DNA of 64,000 nt from Burkholderiales bacterium (lineage in GTDB: Bacteria; Pseudomonadota; Gammaproteobacteria; Burkholderiales; WYBJ01): assembly GCA_020848435.1 (NCBI GenBank), contig JADLAC010000002.1:186001-250000 (forward strand). Reading direction: 5' to 3'. Shown here in pieces: positions 43,810 through 51,358 of the stretch. Every line of letters begins with the position of its first letter. Position 1 is the first letter of the stretch. Under the pieces are notes generated by a model that saw only the letters and a list, made by a program, of their open reading frames with translations, was not told where the DNA came from and did no database searches. A program made the translations under genes and the position numbers.

Positions 43810-44768
43810 ACAAGCTGGAAGCCGGTGCGCTTGCCTTGGTACTCGCCGCGCTAGCGGGCGCGGCGCGCGCCCAAGACTATCCGGTCCGTCCGCTCCGTCT
43901 GATCTCGCCATTTCCACCCGGCGGATTCAACGATACGCTCTCGCGCCTGGTCGGGCAGAAGCTCACCGTGGCGTGGGGCCAACAGGTGGTGGTCGATAAT
44001 CGGCCGGGCGCGAACATGATCGTGGGGACGAGCGTCGTGGCGAAAGCGGCGCCCGATGGCTACACGATGTTCATGGCGGCCATTCCGCACGCTATCAATC
44101 CGAGCCTGTACAAATTGCCTTACGACTCGATCAGGGACTTCACGCCGGTCGCCATGATCTGCGAAGTGCCGAACCTGCTGGTCGTGCATCCCACGCTAGC
44201 CGCCAAATCGGTGAAAGAGCTGATTGCCTATGCCAAGGCCAATCCCGGCAAGCTGAGCTTCGGCTCGACCGGTAACGGCAGCTCGTCGCACATGGCGGGC
44301 GAGTTGCTCAAGGTCGCGGCCGATATCGATATGGTCCACGTCCCGTACAAGGGCGCCGCTCCCGCCTTGGTCGATTTGGTCGCGGGACGACTACAGGTCT
44401 ACATCGGTGCGACAACGTCCGTGCTGCCGCACGCACGTGCCGGCAAGCTGCGCGCGCTGGGTGTGACTACGGCGAAGCGCGTCTCGAGCGTGCCGGACAT
44501 ACCGACCGTGCTCGAATCTGGCGTGCCGGGCTTCGAAGTGAGCTCATGGTACGGCCTGGTCGGACCAGCGGGTATGCCTGCGCAAGTGGTCTCGAAGATC
44601 AACGCCGAGATTCGGCGTATCGCCGAGCTGCCCGACGTGCGCGATGTCTTGTCCAAGGGCGGCGCCGAGGTCGCCACCGGTACGGCCGAAGAATTCGCCC
44701 GCACGCTGCGCGAGGACATCGGCAAGTGGATGCGCGTGGTCAAGGCGACGGGGGTGAAGGCGGATTGA
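43806..44768 (+). CDS. Bug/TctC-family periplasmic solute-binding protein
   Basis: A 320-residue TTT receptor: signal peptide LALVLAALAGAARA/QD, YPVRPLRLISPFPPGGFND, VDNRPGANMIVG, APDGYTM and HVPYKGAAPALVD. The start is TTG at 43806 after AGGAG, overlapping the CoA-transferase stop by 4 bases. Placement in one coupled transcript with CoA-transferase, DUF35 and thiolase-like genes links uptake of a compound to its activation and cleavage. It ends 12 bases from the convergent gene at 44781. Confidence 0.92.
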   Translation: MNKLEAGALALVLAALAGAARAQDYPVRPLRLISPFPPGGFNDTLSRLVGQKLTVAWGQQVVVDNRPGANMIVGTSVVAKAAPDGYTMFMAAIPHAINPSLYKLPYDSIRDFTPVAMICEVPNLLVVHPTLAAKSVKELIAYAKANPGKLSFGSTGNGSSSHMAGELLKVAADIDMVHVPYKGAAPALVDLVAGRLQVYIGATTSVLPHARAGKLRALGVTTAKRVSSVPDIPTVLESGVPGFEVSSWYGLVGPAGMPAQVVSKINAEIRRIAELPDVRDVLSKGGAEVATGTAEEFARTLREDIGKWMRVVKATGVKAD

Positions 44769-44780
44769 GGCGCGCTTTCG

Positions 44781-45431
44781 TCAGCGAAAGAACTCCACCT
44801 TCGCCTCGCGGAACCAGAGGAAATTCGCCGGTGCGGCCGAAATAGGCCCATTGATGGCGAAGACGGCGATCTCGAACTTCTCGCCCGGCGACACGAGGTT
44901 GTTGCCGAGCACCAGGCGATTCGGCATGTTGAAACCCTGGACCGCGGCCGGGCTCGGCCGTCCGGAGGCGCGCGGCAATTCCCCGTTGACCCAGACTTCC
45001 GCGTAGTCGTCGACGTTGACGCGCAAGACTGCCTTCGCGGCGGCGGTCTCGAAGCCCTGGGCGCTCGCCGGTATCGTTAGGATCGTGCGGAACCAGAAGA
45101 ACGACACCATGCCGCCGCCACGCTTGCCGCCGAGATCGGTGGGCGGCACCACGTCCCAGCCGCTGTCGTCGAATCCGAGCAGCTCGGCGTGAGGCTCGAG
45201 GTCGTAGGTCGTCTTGAACTCCGGGCGCGCATCGCTTAGCGCGGGACACTCCACGAGTTTCGCTTCCTTGACGCGCCAGGCGGCGCCGAAGACCGCCGAG
45301 CCTTCCTCGGTCATCAAGTCGATCACGTGCACCGGCGGCAATAGGGGCGCGAGCGGTGGCTGCGGCTGCAAAAGCGGGGGAATCGGCGGGGGCAATGAAC
45401 GCGTGGGCCGGACGTACCTGCTCGGGGGCAT
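44781..45431 (-). CDS. Predicted galactose-binding-like beta-sandwich protein, unknown function
   Basis: A 216-residue protein I do not recognise by name. After a Pro/Leu-rich stretch (residues about 13-35, PPPIPPLLQPQPP..) comes a beta-rich domain with FDDSGWDVVPPTDL, FFWFRTILTIPA, AVLRVNVDDYAEVWVNGE and LVSPGEKFEIAVFAINGP, the pattern of the glycoside-hydrolase-family-2/jelly-roll sugar-binding domain (GW..V..P, RR.f.vp, vDd.aevyvNG). No signal peptide is evident. It may be a carbohydrate-binding accessory module. The ATG at 45431 follows AAGGAT. Divergent from the next binding-protein gene. Confidence 0.7.
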   Translation of the reverse strand: MPPSRYVRPTRSLPPPIPPLLQPQPPLAPLLPPVHVIDLMTEEGSAVFGAAWRVKEAKLVECPALSDARPEFKTTYDLEPHAELLGFDDSGWDVVPPTDLGGKRGGGMVSFFWFRTILTIPASAQGFETAAAKAVLRVNVDDYAEVWVNGELPRASGRPSPAAVQGFNMPNRLVLGNNLVSPGEKFEIAVFAINGPISAAPANFLWFREAKVEFFR

Positions 45432-45629
45432 CACTGTATCCTTTCCCTGAGATGGCTCGATGGATGTGAGAGCTTCAGCTCGATGCGAGCGGCAATGGTA
45501 GTCGGAAACGAGGCATCCGGCGCGGGGGGTATGCGATTCGCCCGCTCGGGCGCAGAATGATGCATGCCGCCCGGCTCGACGAGCGCTGGGCGCACGGAAT
45601 ACGCCGTTTCGATCGAAGGGGGAGGCAAC

Positions 45630-46712
45630 ATGACGCATGGCTACGTGCGCGAGGCCTGTTTCGATCCTCGTGGCGCGCGCGCTCTTTTCGGGGCCCGCAA
45701 TCTCGGCTACGGCTGCGGCGATGCGCAGCGGATCGCTCGACTCTCGCGCCGCGCGGCCTGCCGGCTGGTCGCGGCAGCGCTCTGCGCTGCAACTCCCGCG
45801 GCGTACAGCGCCGACGGCTATCCCTCGCGGCCAGTGCGGCTCATCGTTCCCTTCGGTGCGGGCGCTGCGACCGATATCGTCGCGCGGGTGCTGGCGGCCA
45901 AGCTCGGCGAGTCGCTCGGGCAGACCATCGTCGTCGACAACCGGCCCGGCGCCGGCGGGCTCGTCGGCACGGATACCGCGGCCAAGGCCGCGCCCGATGG
46001 CTACACCATCCTCGTATTCGGCATCAACCAGACAATCGCGCCGGCGCTCTACAAGAAGCTGCCCTACGATCCGTTGCGCGATTTCGCCCACATCTCGCTC
46101 TACGGGACGCTGCCGAACATCTTGGTCGTGCATCCTTCGGTGCCGGCGAAGAGCATCAGCGAATTCGTTGCCTTGGCGAAGGCCAAGCCTGGCAGCATGA
46201 AATACGGATCCTCGGGGATCGGGGCCTCGCCGCATCTCACCATGGAATACTTCAAGACCCGCACCGGAATCGACCTGGTGCACATACCCTACAAGGTCGC
46301 GGCCCAGGGCATCACCGAGTTGGTCGGCGGCAACCTCCACGCCTGGTTCAACAACCTGCCCTCGGCGATCGGTAACGTGAAAGCGGGACGGCTGCGCGCG
46401 CTGGCCGTGACCTCGGCCAAGCGCGCCGAACAGCTGCCCGATGTGCCGACCATGATGGAATCGGGCCTGGGCGATTTCGAGGTCACGGTATGGCAGGGCC
46501 TAGCCGTCCCGTTAGCCACACCACCCACGGCGATCGCGCGTATCCACGATGCGATGGTCAAGTCGCTCGCCGCACCCGATCTGAAGCAGAAGTTCGGCGA
46601 CAACGGCGTGACGGCCGTTTCGAGCACGCGCGAGGCGTTCGTGAAGTTCATCCACGCGGAAGCCGTGAAGTGGGCTCGGGTGGTGAAGGAATCGGGCGCG
46701 CGCGTGGAGTGA
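45630..46712 (+). CDS. Bug/TctC-family periplasmic solute-binding protein
   Basis: A 360-residue TTT receptor with a long N-terminal region (about 60 residues) before YPSRPVRLIVPFGAGAATD. The hydrophobic stretch AACRLVAAALCAATPAAYSA acts as signal core. VDNRPGAGGLVG, APDGYTI and HIPYKVAAQGITE follow; Val replaces the usual Gly after Lys. GGGGAGG precedes the ATG at 45630. It is alone on its strand, divergent from the beta-sandwich protein and followed by a 500-base non-coding region. Confidence 0.9.
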   Translation: MTHGYVREACFDPRGARALFGARNLGYGCGDAQRIARLSRRAACRLVAAALCAATPAAYSADGYPSRPVRLIVPFGAGAATDIVARVLAAKLGESLGQTIVVDNRPGAGGLVGTDTAAKAAPDGYTILVFGINQTIAPALYKKLPYDPLRDFAHISLYGTLPNILVVHPSVPAKSISEFVALAKAKPGSMKYGSSGIGASPHLTMEYFKTRTGIDLVHIPYKVAAQGITELVGGNLHAWFNNLPSAIGNVKAGRLRALAVTSAKRAEQLPDVPTMMESGLGDFEVTVWQGLAVPLATPPTAIARIHDAMVKSLAAPDLKQKFGDNGVTAVSSTREAFVKFIHAEAVKWARVVKESGARVE

Positions 46713-46820
46713 ACCGAGCCACCCGCCGCGCGCGCGGCACGGGCAGCGGCGACGAGGCGCGGCGATTGCGCCGGGACGAGCCGGTTGCGCCCGTCGAGTG
46801 ATTCCGCCCGCGCGCACGGG

Positions 46821-46850
46821 CTTGCGGCCTCGGGTCTTGCGGCCTCGGGT
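46821..46850. repeat. Exact 15-base tandem duplication
   Basis: CTTGCGGCCTCGGGT occurs twice in immediate tandem at 46821-46835 and 46836-46850, in non-coding DNA after a binding-protein gene. Replication slippage is the simple explanation. Confidence 0.85.
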
Positions 46851-46968
46851 CGGACCCGGCCGGCACGCGAGGTTTCCCGTTGGCGCCCGGTGCGCCGGCC
46901 GGCTTCGCAGCAATCCGTTGCCAGGCGAGGCGGTGATGCTTTGCTGCCGTCGGCGATTCGCGCGCTTC

Positions 46969-47037
46969 CCGTAAGCCGCGCTATCGCGCGCCTCCGTAAG
47001 TCGAAGCGCTAGTCCACGTCCCCGTAAGTCGAAGCGC
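46969..47037. repeat. Short direct repeat CCGTAAGTCGAAGCGC, two full copies and one partial
   Basis: CCGTAAGTCGAAGCGC at 46994-47009 and 47022-47037 are identical and 28 bases apart; CCGTAAG also begins a partial copy at 46969, 25 bases before the first. The spacers differ in sequence. The two full copies are exact over 16 bases. It is too short and too few to be a CRISPR array. Confidence 0.7.
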
Positions 47038-47219
47038 CATTACGCGCCGCTCGATCTCGCCCTAGGATCGCGGTTCTCACCAGGTCCACATCCTGGAAGT
47101 CGGACACGCATCTACGTCGGATCGTCGGCAATCCCTGTAGGCGCACGGTCGTTCCCGAGCACTACGCGCCTCCGGCCGTGAACCCCACGCTGGAGGCAAG
47201 CAGCCAGGAGGAACGCATC

Positions 47220-48203
47220 ATGAAGCGGATCGACTTGGTCGTGGCACTGTTTTCATTCGTTCTGTGGACCGACGGCTCGATGGCACAGCCCGCATCGTCC
47301 GCGAAGTATCCGGATCGACCGCTGCGCTACATCGTGCCCTTTCCGCCGGGCGGCTCGACCGACATCGTGGCCCGAGTCGTCGCAGCCGCCCTGACGGAGG
47401 AGCTTGGCGAACAGGTCGTGATCGACAATCGTGCCGGCGCGGGAGGCACGGTCGGCGCCGAGATCGCCGCGCGCTCGACGCCGGATGGCTACAACCTCTT
47501 TGCCTGCAACATCGCGTCGCTCGCGGTCAGTCCCGCGCTCTACCGCAAGCTCGGATACGATCCGGCGAATGATTTCGTACCGATCGGGCTGGTGGGCAGC
47601 AATCCGAACTCGCTCGTTGTCCATCCCTCGGTACCTTCCGCGTCGGTCTCCGAGTTCATCGCGCTGGTCAAGTCGCAGCCCGGCAAGCTCAACTACGGCT
47701 CGGCCGGGGTCGGCACCTCGCCCCAGCTCTCCATGGAGCTGTTCAAAATGACGGCGGGACTCGACATCACTCATATCGCCTACAAGGGGGCCGGGCCCGC
47801 GGTGGCCGACTTGATCGGCGGCCATCTGCACGCCATGTTCGCCACCGTGCCTTCGGTGCTGGGCGGGATTCGCGGCGGCAAAATTCGCATTCTGGCGGTG
47901 ACGTCCACGAAGCGAGCCGCGGACTTGCCGGATGTGCCGACGCTCGACGAGTCCGGCATGCCGGGCTTCGAAGTGATTTCGTGGCAAGGCTTGTGTGCGC
48001 CCAAAGGCACGCCGCAACACGCGCTCGATCGGCTGCGATCGGCACTCGCTCGGTCCCTGGGCCGGCCGACCACGCGCAAGCAGCTCGCCGACCAGGGCAT
48101 TCAGATCGACGGCCGGTCCGCCAAGCAATTCGCGGCATTCATTCGCTCGGAACACATCAAGTGGGCCAAGGTGGTGAAGGACATCGGCATCACGCCGCGA
48201 TGA
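47220..48203 (+). CDS. Bug/TctC-family periplasmic solute-binding protein
   Basis: A 327-residue TTT receptor with signal peptide (KRIDLVVALFSFVLWTDGSMA/QP), YPDRPLRYIVPFPPGGSTD, IDNRAGAGGTVG, TPDGYNL and HIAYKGAGPAVAD. AGGAGGAAC precedes the ATG at 47220; an in-frame upstream GTG at 47178 is less likely. It stands alone, with non-coding DNA on both sides. Confidence 0.92.
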   Translation: MKRIDLVVALFSFVLWTDGSMAQPASSAKYPDRPLRYIVPFPPGGSTDIVARVVAAALTEELGEQVVIDNRAGAGGTVGAEIAARSTPDGYNLFACNIASLAVSPALYRKLGYDPANDFVPIGLVGSNPNSLVVHPSVPSASVSEFIALVKSQPGKLNYGSAGVGTSPQLSMELFKMTAGLDITHIAYKGAGPAVADLIGGHLHAMFATVPSVLGGIRGGKIRILAVTSTKRAADLPDVPTLDESGMPGFEVISWQGLCAPKGTPQHALDRLRSALARSLGRPTTRKQLADQGIQIDGRSAKQFAAFIRSEHIKWAKVVKDIGITPR

Positions 48204-48510
48204 ATCCGTCGAGCTGAACCGCCTCGCCGGGTAGCGTACGCCTATTCGCAGCCGGCGCCGAACCGTGGTCCGCGCCGCAGTCACGCGCGTCGAGGACGTG
48301 CCCGCGCCGGCGCCGCGGGCGCAGCCGGCGTTCGATCGGCTTCCCGGTGATTCGCTGAGTCGAGCTCGTTCGAGACGATGCCGTTCGCCCGCGCGCCGCG
48401 TCCGGCCGGCGTACCCGGCTTGACCCGTTCTGCTCCGATCCGCGTTTATGGCAAGGCGTCCGGGCGTGCATCCGCTACCCCCGGCGATTGCCACGAGGGG
48501 AGTTGTCGCC
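48204..48510. other. 307-base GC-rich intergenic region
   Basis: No supported gene. It contains a GC-rich run rich in CGCCGG-type repeats near 48300-48335 that can fold, possibly the terminator of the upstream gene, and must contain the promoter of the VWA lipoprotein gene. No consensus boxes are evident. Confidence 0.35.
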
Positions 48511-50310
48511 ATGAAGCGCGTGATCGTCGTATGGGTCGTTATTTCGATGTTGGGTGGCTGCGTTCAACCGCCGCAGGACGGATCGGCCGGAAACAGATCG
48601 GATGCCCAAGGGCAACCTGATCGAGAATCCACGACATCGCCTCATCCGCTGCAGCCCGCGCGCGAGGACGCGGGCAAAGCACGGTCCGAACCGGGAACGC
48701 CTCCGCTAGTCGAGGCAGCGCCGGCGATGCGATCGAAGCAGGCGCAAGAACGCGCGCGCGTGCAATTCGAGCCCAAGCGCGTGCTCGCCGCCCCGGCGAG
48801 CCCAGGTGCGGCCCCGGCGATGGGTGCGCTAGCGCCGGCTCGGCCGCATCCGTTTGCATATCCGGCCGATCGGGAGCGTTACCAGCCGATCGAGTCCAAT
48901 CCGGTGAAGCTGGTCGCCGAGACGCCCGTCTCGACCTTCAGCATCGATGTCGATACCGGCGCGTATGCCAACGTGCGCCGGTTCCTGAACCAGGGGCGTT
49001 TGCCGCCCGCCGATGCCGTGCGCATCGAGGAGCTCGTCAACTACTTCCCATACGACTATGCGCATCCGAGCGGCAACGCGCCGTTCGCGGTACATACCGA
49101 GCTCGCGGCCGCGCCGTGGAACCCGAGGAACGTCCTGCTGCGCATCGGCATCAAGGGCCAGGACGTGGCGAAACAAAGCCTGCCGGCCGCGAACCTGGTG
49201 TTCCTGGTCGATGTATCAGGGTCGATGTATTCGGCGGACAAGCTGCCGCTGCTCAAGTCGTCGCTCAAGCTGCTCGTGCGCGAGCTGCGGGCGCAGGACC
49301 GGATCACCCTGGTGACGTATGCGGGGCATACCGGCGTCGTCTTACAGCCGACCGCCGGAAGTGAAACCAACAAGATCCTCGCCGCGATCGACGGGCTCGC
49401 GGCCGGCGGCAGCACTGCGGGGGCGAGCGGTATCGAGCTCGCTTACGGCATGGCGCAGCAGAGCTTCATCGCCAATGGCATCAATCGCATCCTGCTCGCG
49501 ACCGACGGCGACTTCAACGTCGGCATCACCGACTTTCGGGCGCTGAAGAGCCTGGTGGAGGAGCGCCGCAAGTCCGGCGTCTCGCTCTCGACGCTGGGCT
49601 TCGGCAGCGGCAACTACAACGAGCAGTTGATGGAGCAGCTCGCGGATGCTGGCGACGGCGCCTACTCGTATATCGACAACCTGATGGAAGGGCACAAAGT
49701 GCTGGTGAACGAGATGACCTCCACGCTGGCGACCATCGCGCGCGACGTGAAGATCCAGGTCGAGTTCAATCCGGCGAGCGTGAAGGAGTATCGCCTGATC
49801 GGTTATGAGAATCGGCTGCTCAAGCGCGAGGACTTCAACAACGACCAGGTCGACGCGGGCGATATCGGCGCAGGGCACACCGTGACCGCGCTCTACGAGC
49901 TGACGCTCGCGAACACCGGCGGCTTGATCGATCCGCTGCGCTACCGGCCGCTGCCTGCCGCTGCGGTCCAGGCGAGCAGCGAGCTCGCGCACGTAAAGCT
50001 GCGCTACAAGGAGCCGCAAGCGCAGACGAGCACGCTGATCGATGTGACGGTCGGCCCGGGGGAAGTCCGGTCGATCGCCCAAGCGAGCCCGGAGATGCGT
50101 TTTGCAATCGCAGTCGCGGGCTTTGGCCAGATCCTGCGCGGAGGACGCTACACCGGCAACTGGACGCTGGCCGATACGCGCACGCTGGCGGCGGCCAACG
50201 TCGGCGCCGATCGCTTCGGTTATCGCGCCGAGTTCCTGCGCCTGGTCGATCTAGCGGGCTCGCTCAGCACGCGCTCGCCCAAGGGCGAGGAAGTCGCGGC
50301 GGGACGCTGA
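48511..50310 (+). CDS. VWA-domain lipoprotein (YfbK-like)
   Basis: A 599-residue predicted lipoprotein: lipobox SMLGGC with Cys17, then a low-complexity Pro/Ala/Glu-rich linker (about 18-125), a von Willebrand N-terminal domain (STFSIDVDTGAYANVRRFLN, about 140-185), the VWA domain with complete MIDAS residues in DVSGSMYS (Asp234, Ser236, Ser238) and GSTAGASGI, and a C-terminal DUF3520 domain. It is envelope-anchored and probably binds a divalent cation to make protein contacts. The ATG at 48511 follows GGGGAG; an upstream frame extension at 48448 would hide the lipobox. It abuts a convergent binding-protein gene with no gap. Its partner is not visible here. Confidence 0.92.
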   Translation: MKRVIVVWVVISMLGGCVQPPQDGSAGNRSDAQGQPDRESTTSPHPLQPAREDAGKARSEPGTPPLVEAAPAMRSKQAQERARVQFEPKRVLAAPASPGAAPAMGALAPARPHPFAYPADRERYQPIESNPVKLVAETPVSTFSIDVDTGAYANVRRFLNQGRLPPADAVRIEELVNYFPYDYAHPSGNAPFAVHTELAAAPWNPRNVLLRIGIKGQDVAKQSLPAANLVFLVDVSGSMYSADKLPLLKSSLKLLVRELRAQDRITLVTYAGHTGVVLQPTAGSETNKILAAIDGLAAGGSTAGASGIELAYGMAQQSFIANGINRILLATDGDFNVGITDFRALKSLVEERRKSGVSLSTLGFGSGNYNEQLMEQLADAGDGAYSYIDNLMEGHKVLVNEMTSTLATIARDVKIQVEFNPASVKEYRLIGYENRLLKREDFNNDQVDAGDIGAGHTVTALYELTLANTGGLIDPLRYRPLPAAAVQASSELAHVKLRYKEPQAQTSTLIDVTVGPGEVRSIAQASPEMRFAIAVAGFGQILRGGRYTGNWTLADTRTLAAANVGADRFGYRAEFLRLVDLAGSLSTRSPKGEEVAAGR

Positions 50311-51273
50311 TCATTGCGGCACGATGCCGTGCTTCCTCATGAGCTTGCCCCAGCGCTCCACTTCGCGACGGTTCTCTTCGGCGAATTGCTCCGGCGTGGT
50401 GGTGCGCGGGATGGAGCCCCCGGCGGCAAGGCGGGCGTTGATTTCGGGTAGGTTGATGATCTTGACCAGCACGTCGTGCAGCTTGTCGATGATGACGCGC
50501 GGCGTGCCGGCGGGCGCCACCAGGCCCTTGAAGTTGCTCGACTCGAAATCGACGAAGCCTTGCTCCTCGAACGTCGGCACCTCCGCTATGGTGCTCAGAC
50601 GCTTCGGTCCCGCGAAGCCGAGCATCTTCAGCTTCCCGGCCTTGTAGTTGCCCATCGCCACGGCGGGATTGATGAACATGAGGTCGTTTCTGCCCGCGAC
50701 CACTTCCAGCACGGCAGGACCGGCGCCCTTGTAGGGCACGTGCAGCACGTTGATCTTCATTTGCTCCTGTAGCAGCAGGATCGACAGATGTCCGCCGGAG
50801 CCGGCGCCCGACGAGGCGAAATTGATCTTGCCGGGATTGGCGCGAGCATACGCGATCATTTCCTTCGCGTTGCCGGGAGCGAAGGTCGGATGCGCGATCA
50901 GGACGTTCGGCGTCAAGTCGAACTTGGTGATCAGGGCGAAGTCCTTGACGGGATCGTAAGGGACTTTCGCGTTCAAGAGCGTGGCGAAGACATGGGTATT
51001 CGGGGCCGCCACCAGGAAGGTGTAGCCGTCCGGCTCGGCCTTGGCGACGATTTCACCTGCGATCAGGCCGCCGGCGCCGCCCCTGTTTTCGTAGATGACG
51101 GATTGGCCCAGCAGCTCGGCCGCCTTGAGCGCAATCGGCCGCACGATGGCGTCGGTGCCGCCGCCGGCCGCATAGGGAATGACCCAGCGCATGGGCTTGC
51201 TGGGGTACACCGACTGAGCCTGTACGCTGCCGAGCGCCGCGAGCGCGAGCGCTGCGATCCATAGTGCACGCAT
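50311..51273 (-). CDS. Bug/TctC-family periplasmic solute-binding protein
   Basis: A 320-residue TTT receptor: signal peptide MRALWIAALALAALGSVQA/Q, YPSKPMRWVIPYAAGGGTD, YENRGGAGGLIA, EPDGYTF, HVPYKGAGPAVLE. It is from a slightly different branch (ALKAAELLGQ, NPAVAMGNYKAGK). GGAGGAG precedes the ATG at 51273. It lies 85 bases downstream of the acyl-CoA synthetase gene start side on the same strand order (synthetase end at 51359), so it may be the last gene of the synthetase set. Confidence 0.92.
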   Translation of the reverse strand: MRALWIAALALAALGSVQAQSVYPSKPMRWVIPYAAGGGTDAIVRPIALKAAELLGQSVIYENRGGAGGLIAGEIVAKAEPDGYTFLVAAPNTHVFATLLNAKVPYDPVKDFALITKFDLTPNVLIAHPTFAPGNAKEMIAYARANPGKINFASSGAGSGGHLSILLLQEQMKINVLHVPYKGAGPAVLEVVAGRNDLMFINPAVAMGNYKAGKLKMLGFAGPKRLSTIAEVPTFEEQGFVDFESSNFKGLVAPAGTPRVIIDKLHDVLVKIINLPEINARLAAGGSIPRTTTPEQFAEENRREVERWGKLMRKHGIVPQ

Positions 51274-51358
51274 CGGATGACTCCTCCGTGAACCATCGGT
51301 CGGCGCGCCTGCGCGAAACGCAATCGCGCAGGCCGTGACGATGATACCGCAGAGGCGA

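Larger units (their letters stand above)
46713..47219. other. 507-base non-coding region with short direct repeats
   Basis: No frame in this stretch resembles a protein. It contains an exact 15-base tandem duplication and a three-copy CCGTAAG-headed repeat (both listed separately), then a GC-rich leader to the next binding-protein gene. It may be a degraded remnant, a repeat locus or a long 5' leader; I cannot tell which. Confidence 0.45.

Noticed and set aside
46994-47037. Possible CRISPR repeat
   Set aside because: Only two exact 16-base copies and one partial, with spacers of about 9-12 bases and no cas gene, so this is a short direct repeat.
48829-50082. Open frames antisense to the VWA lipoprotein
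   Set aside because: The plus-strand frame has a lipobox, MIDAS motif and family domains. The antisense frames have none.
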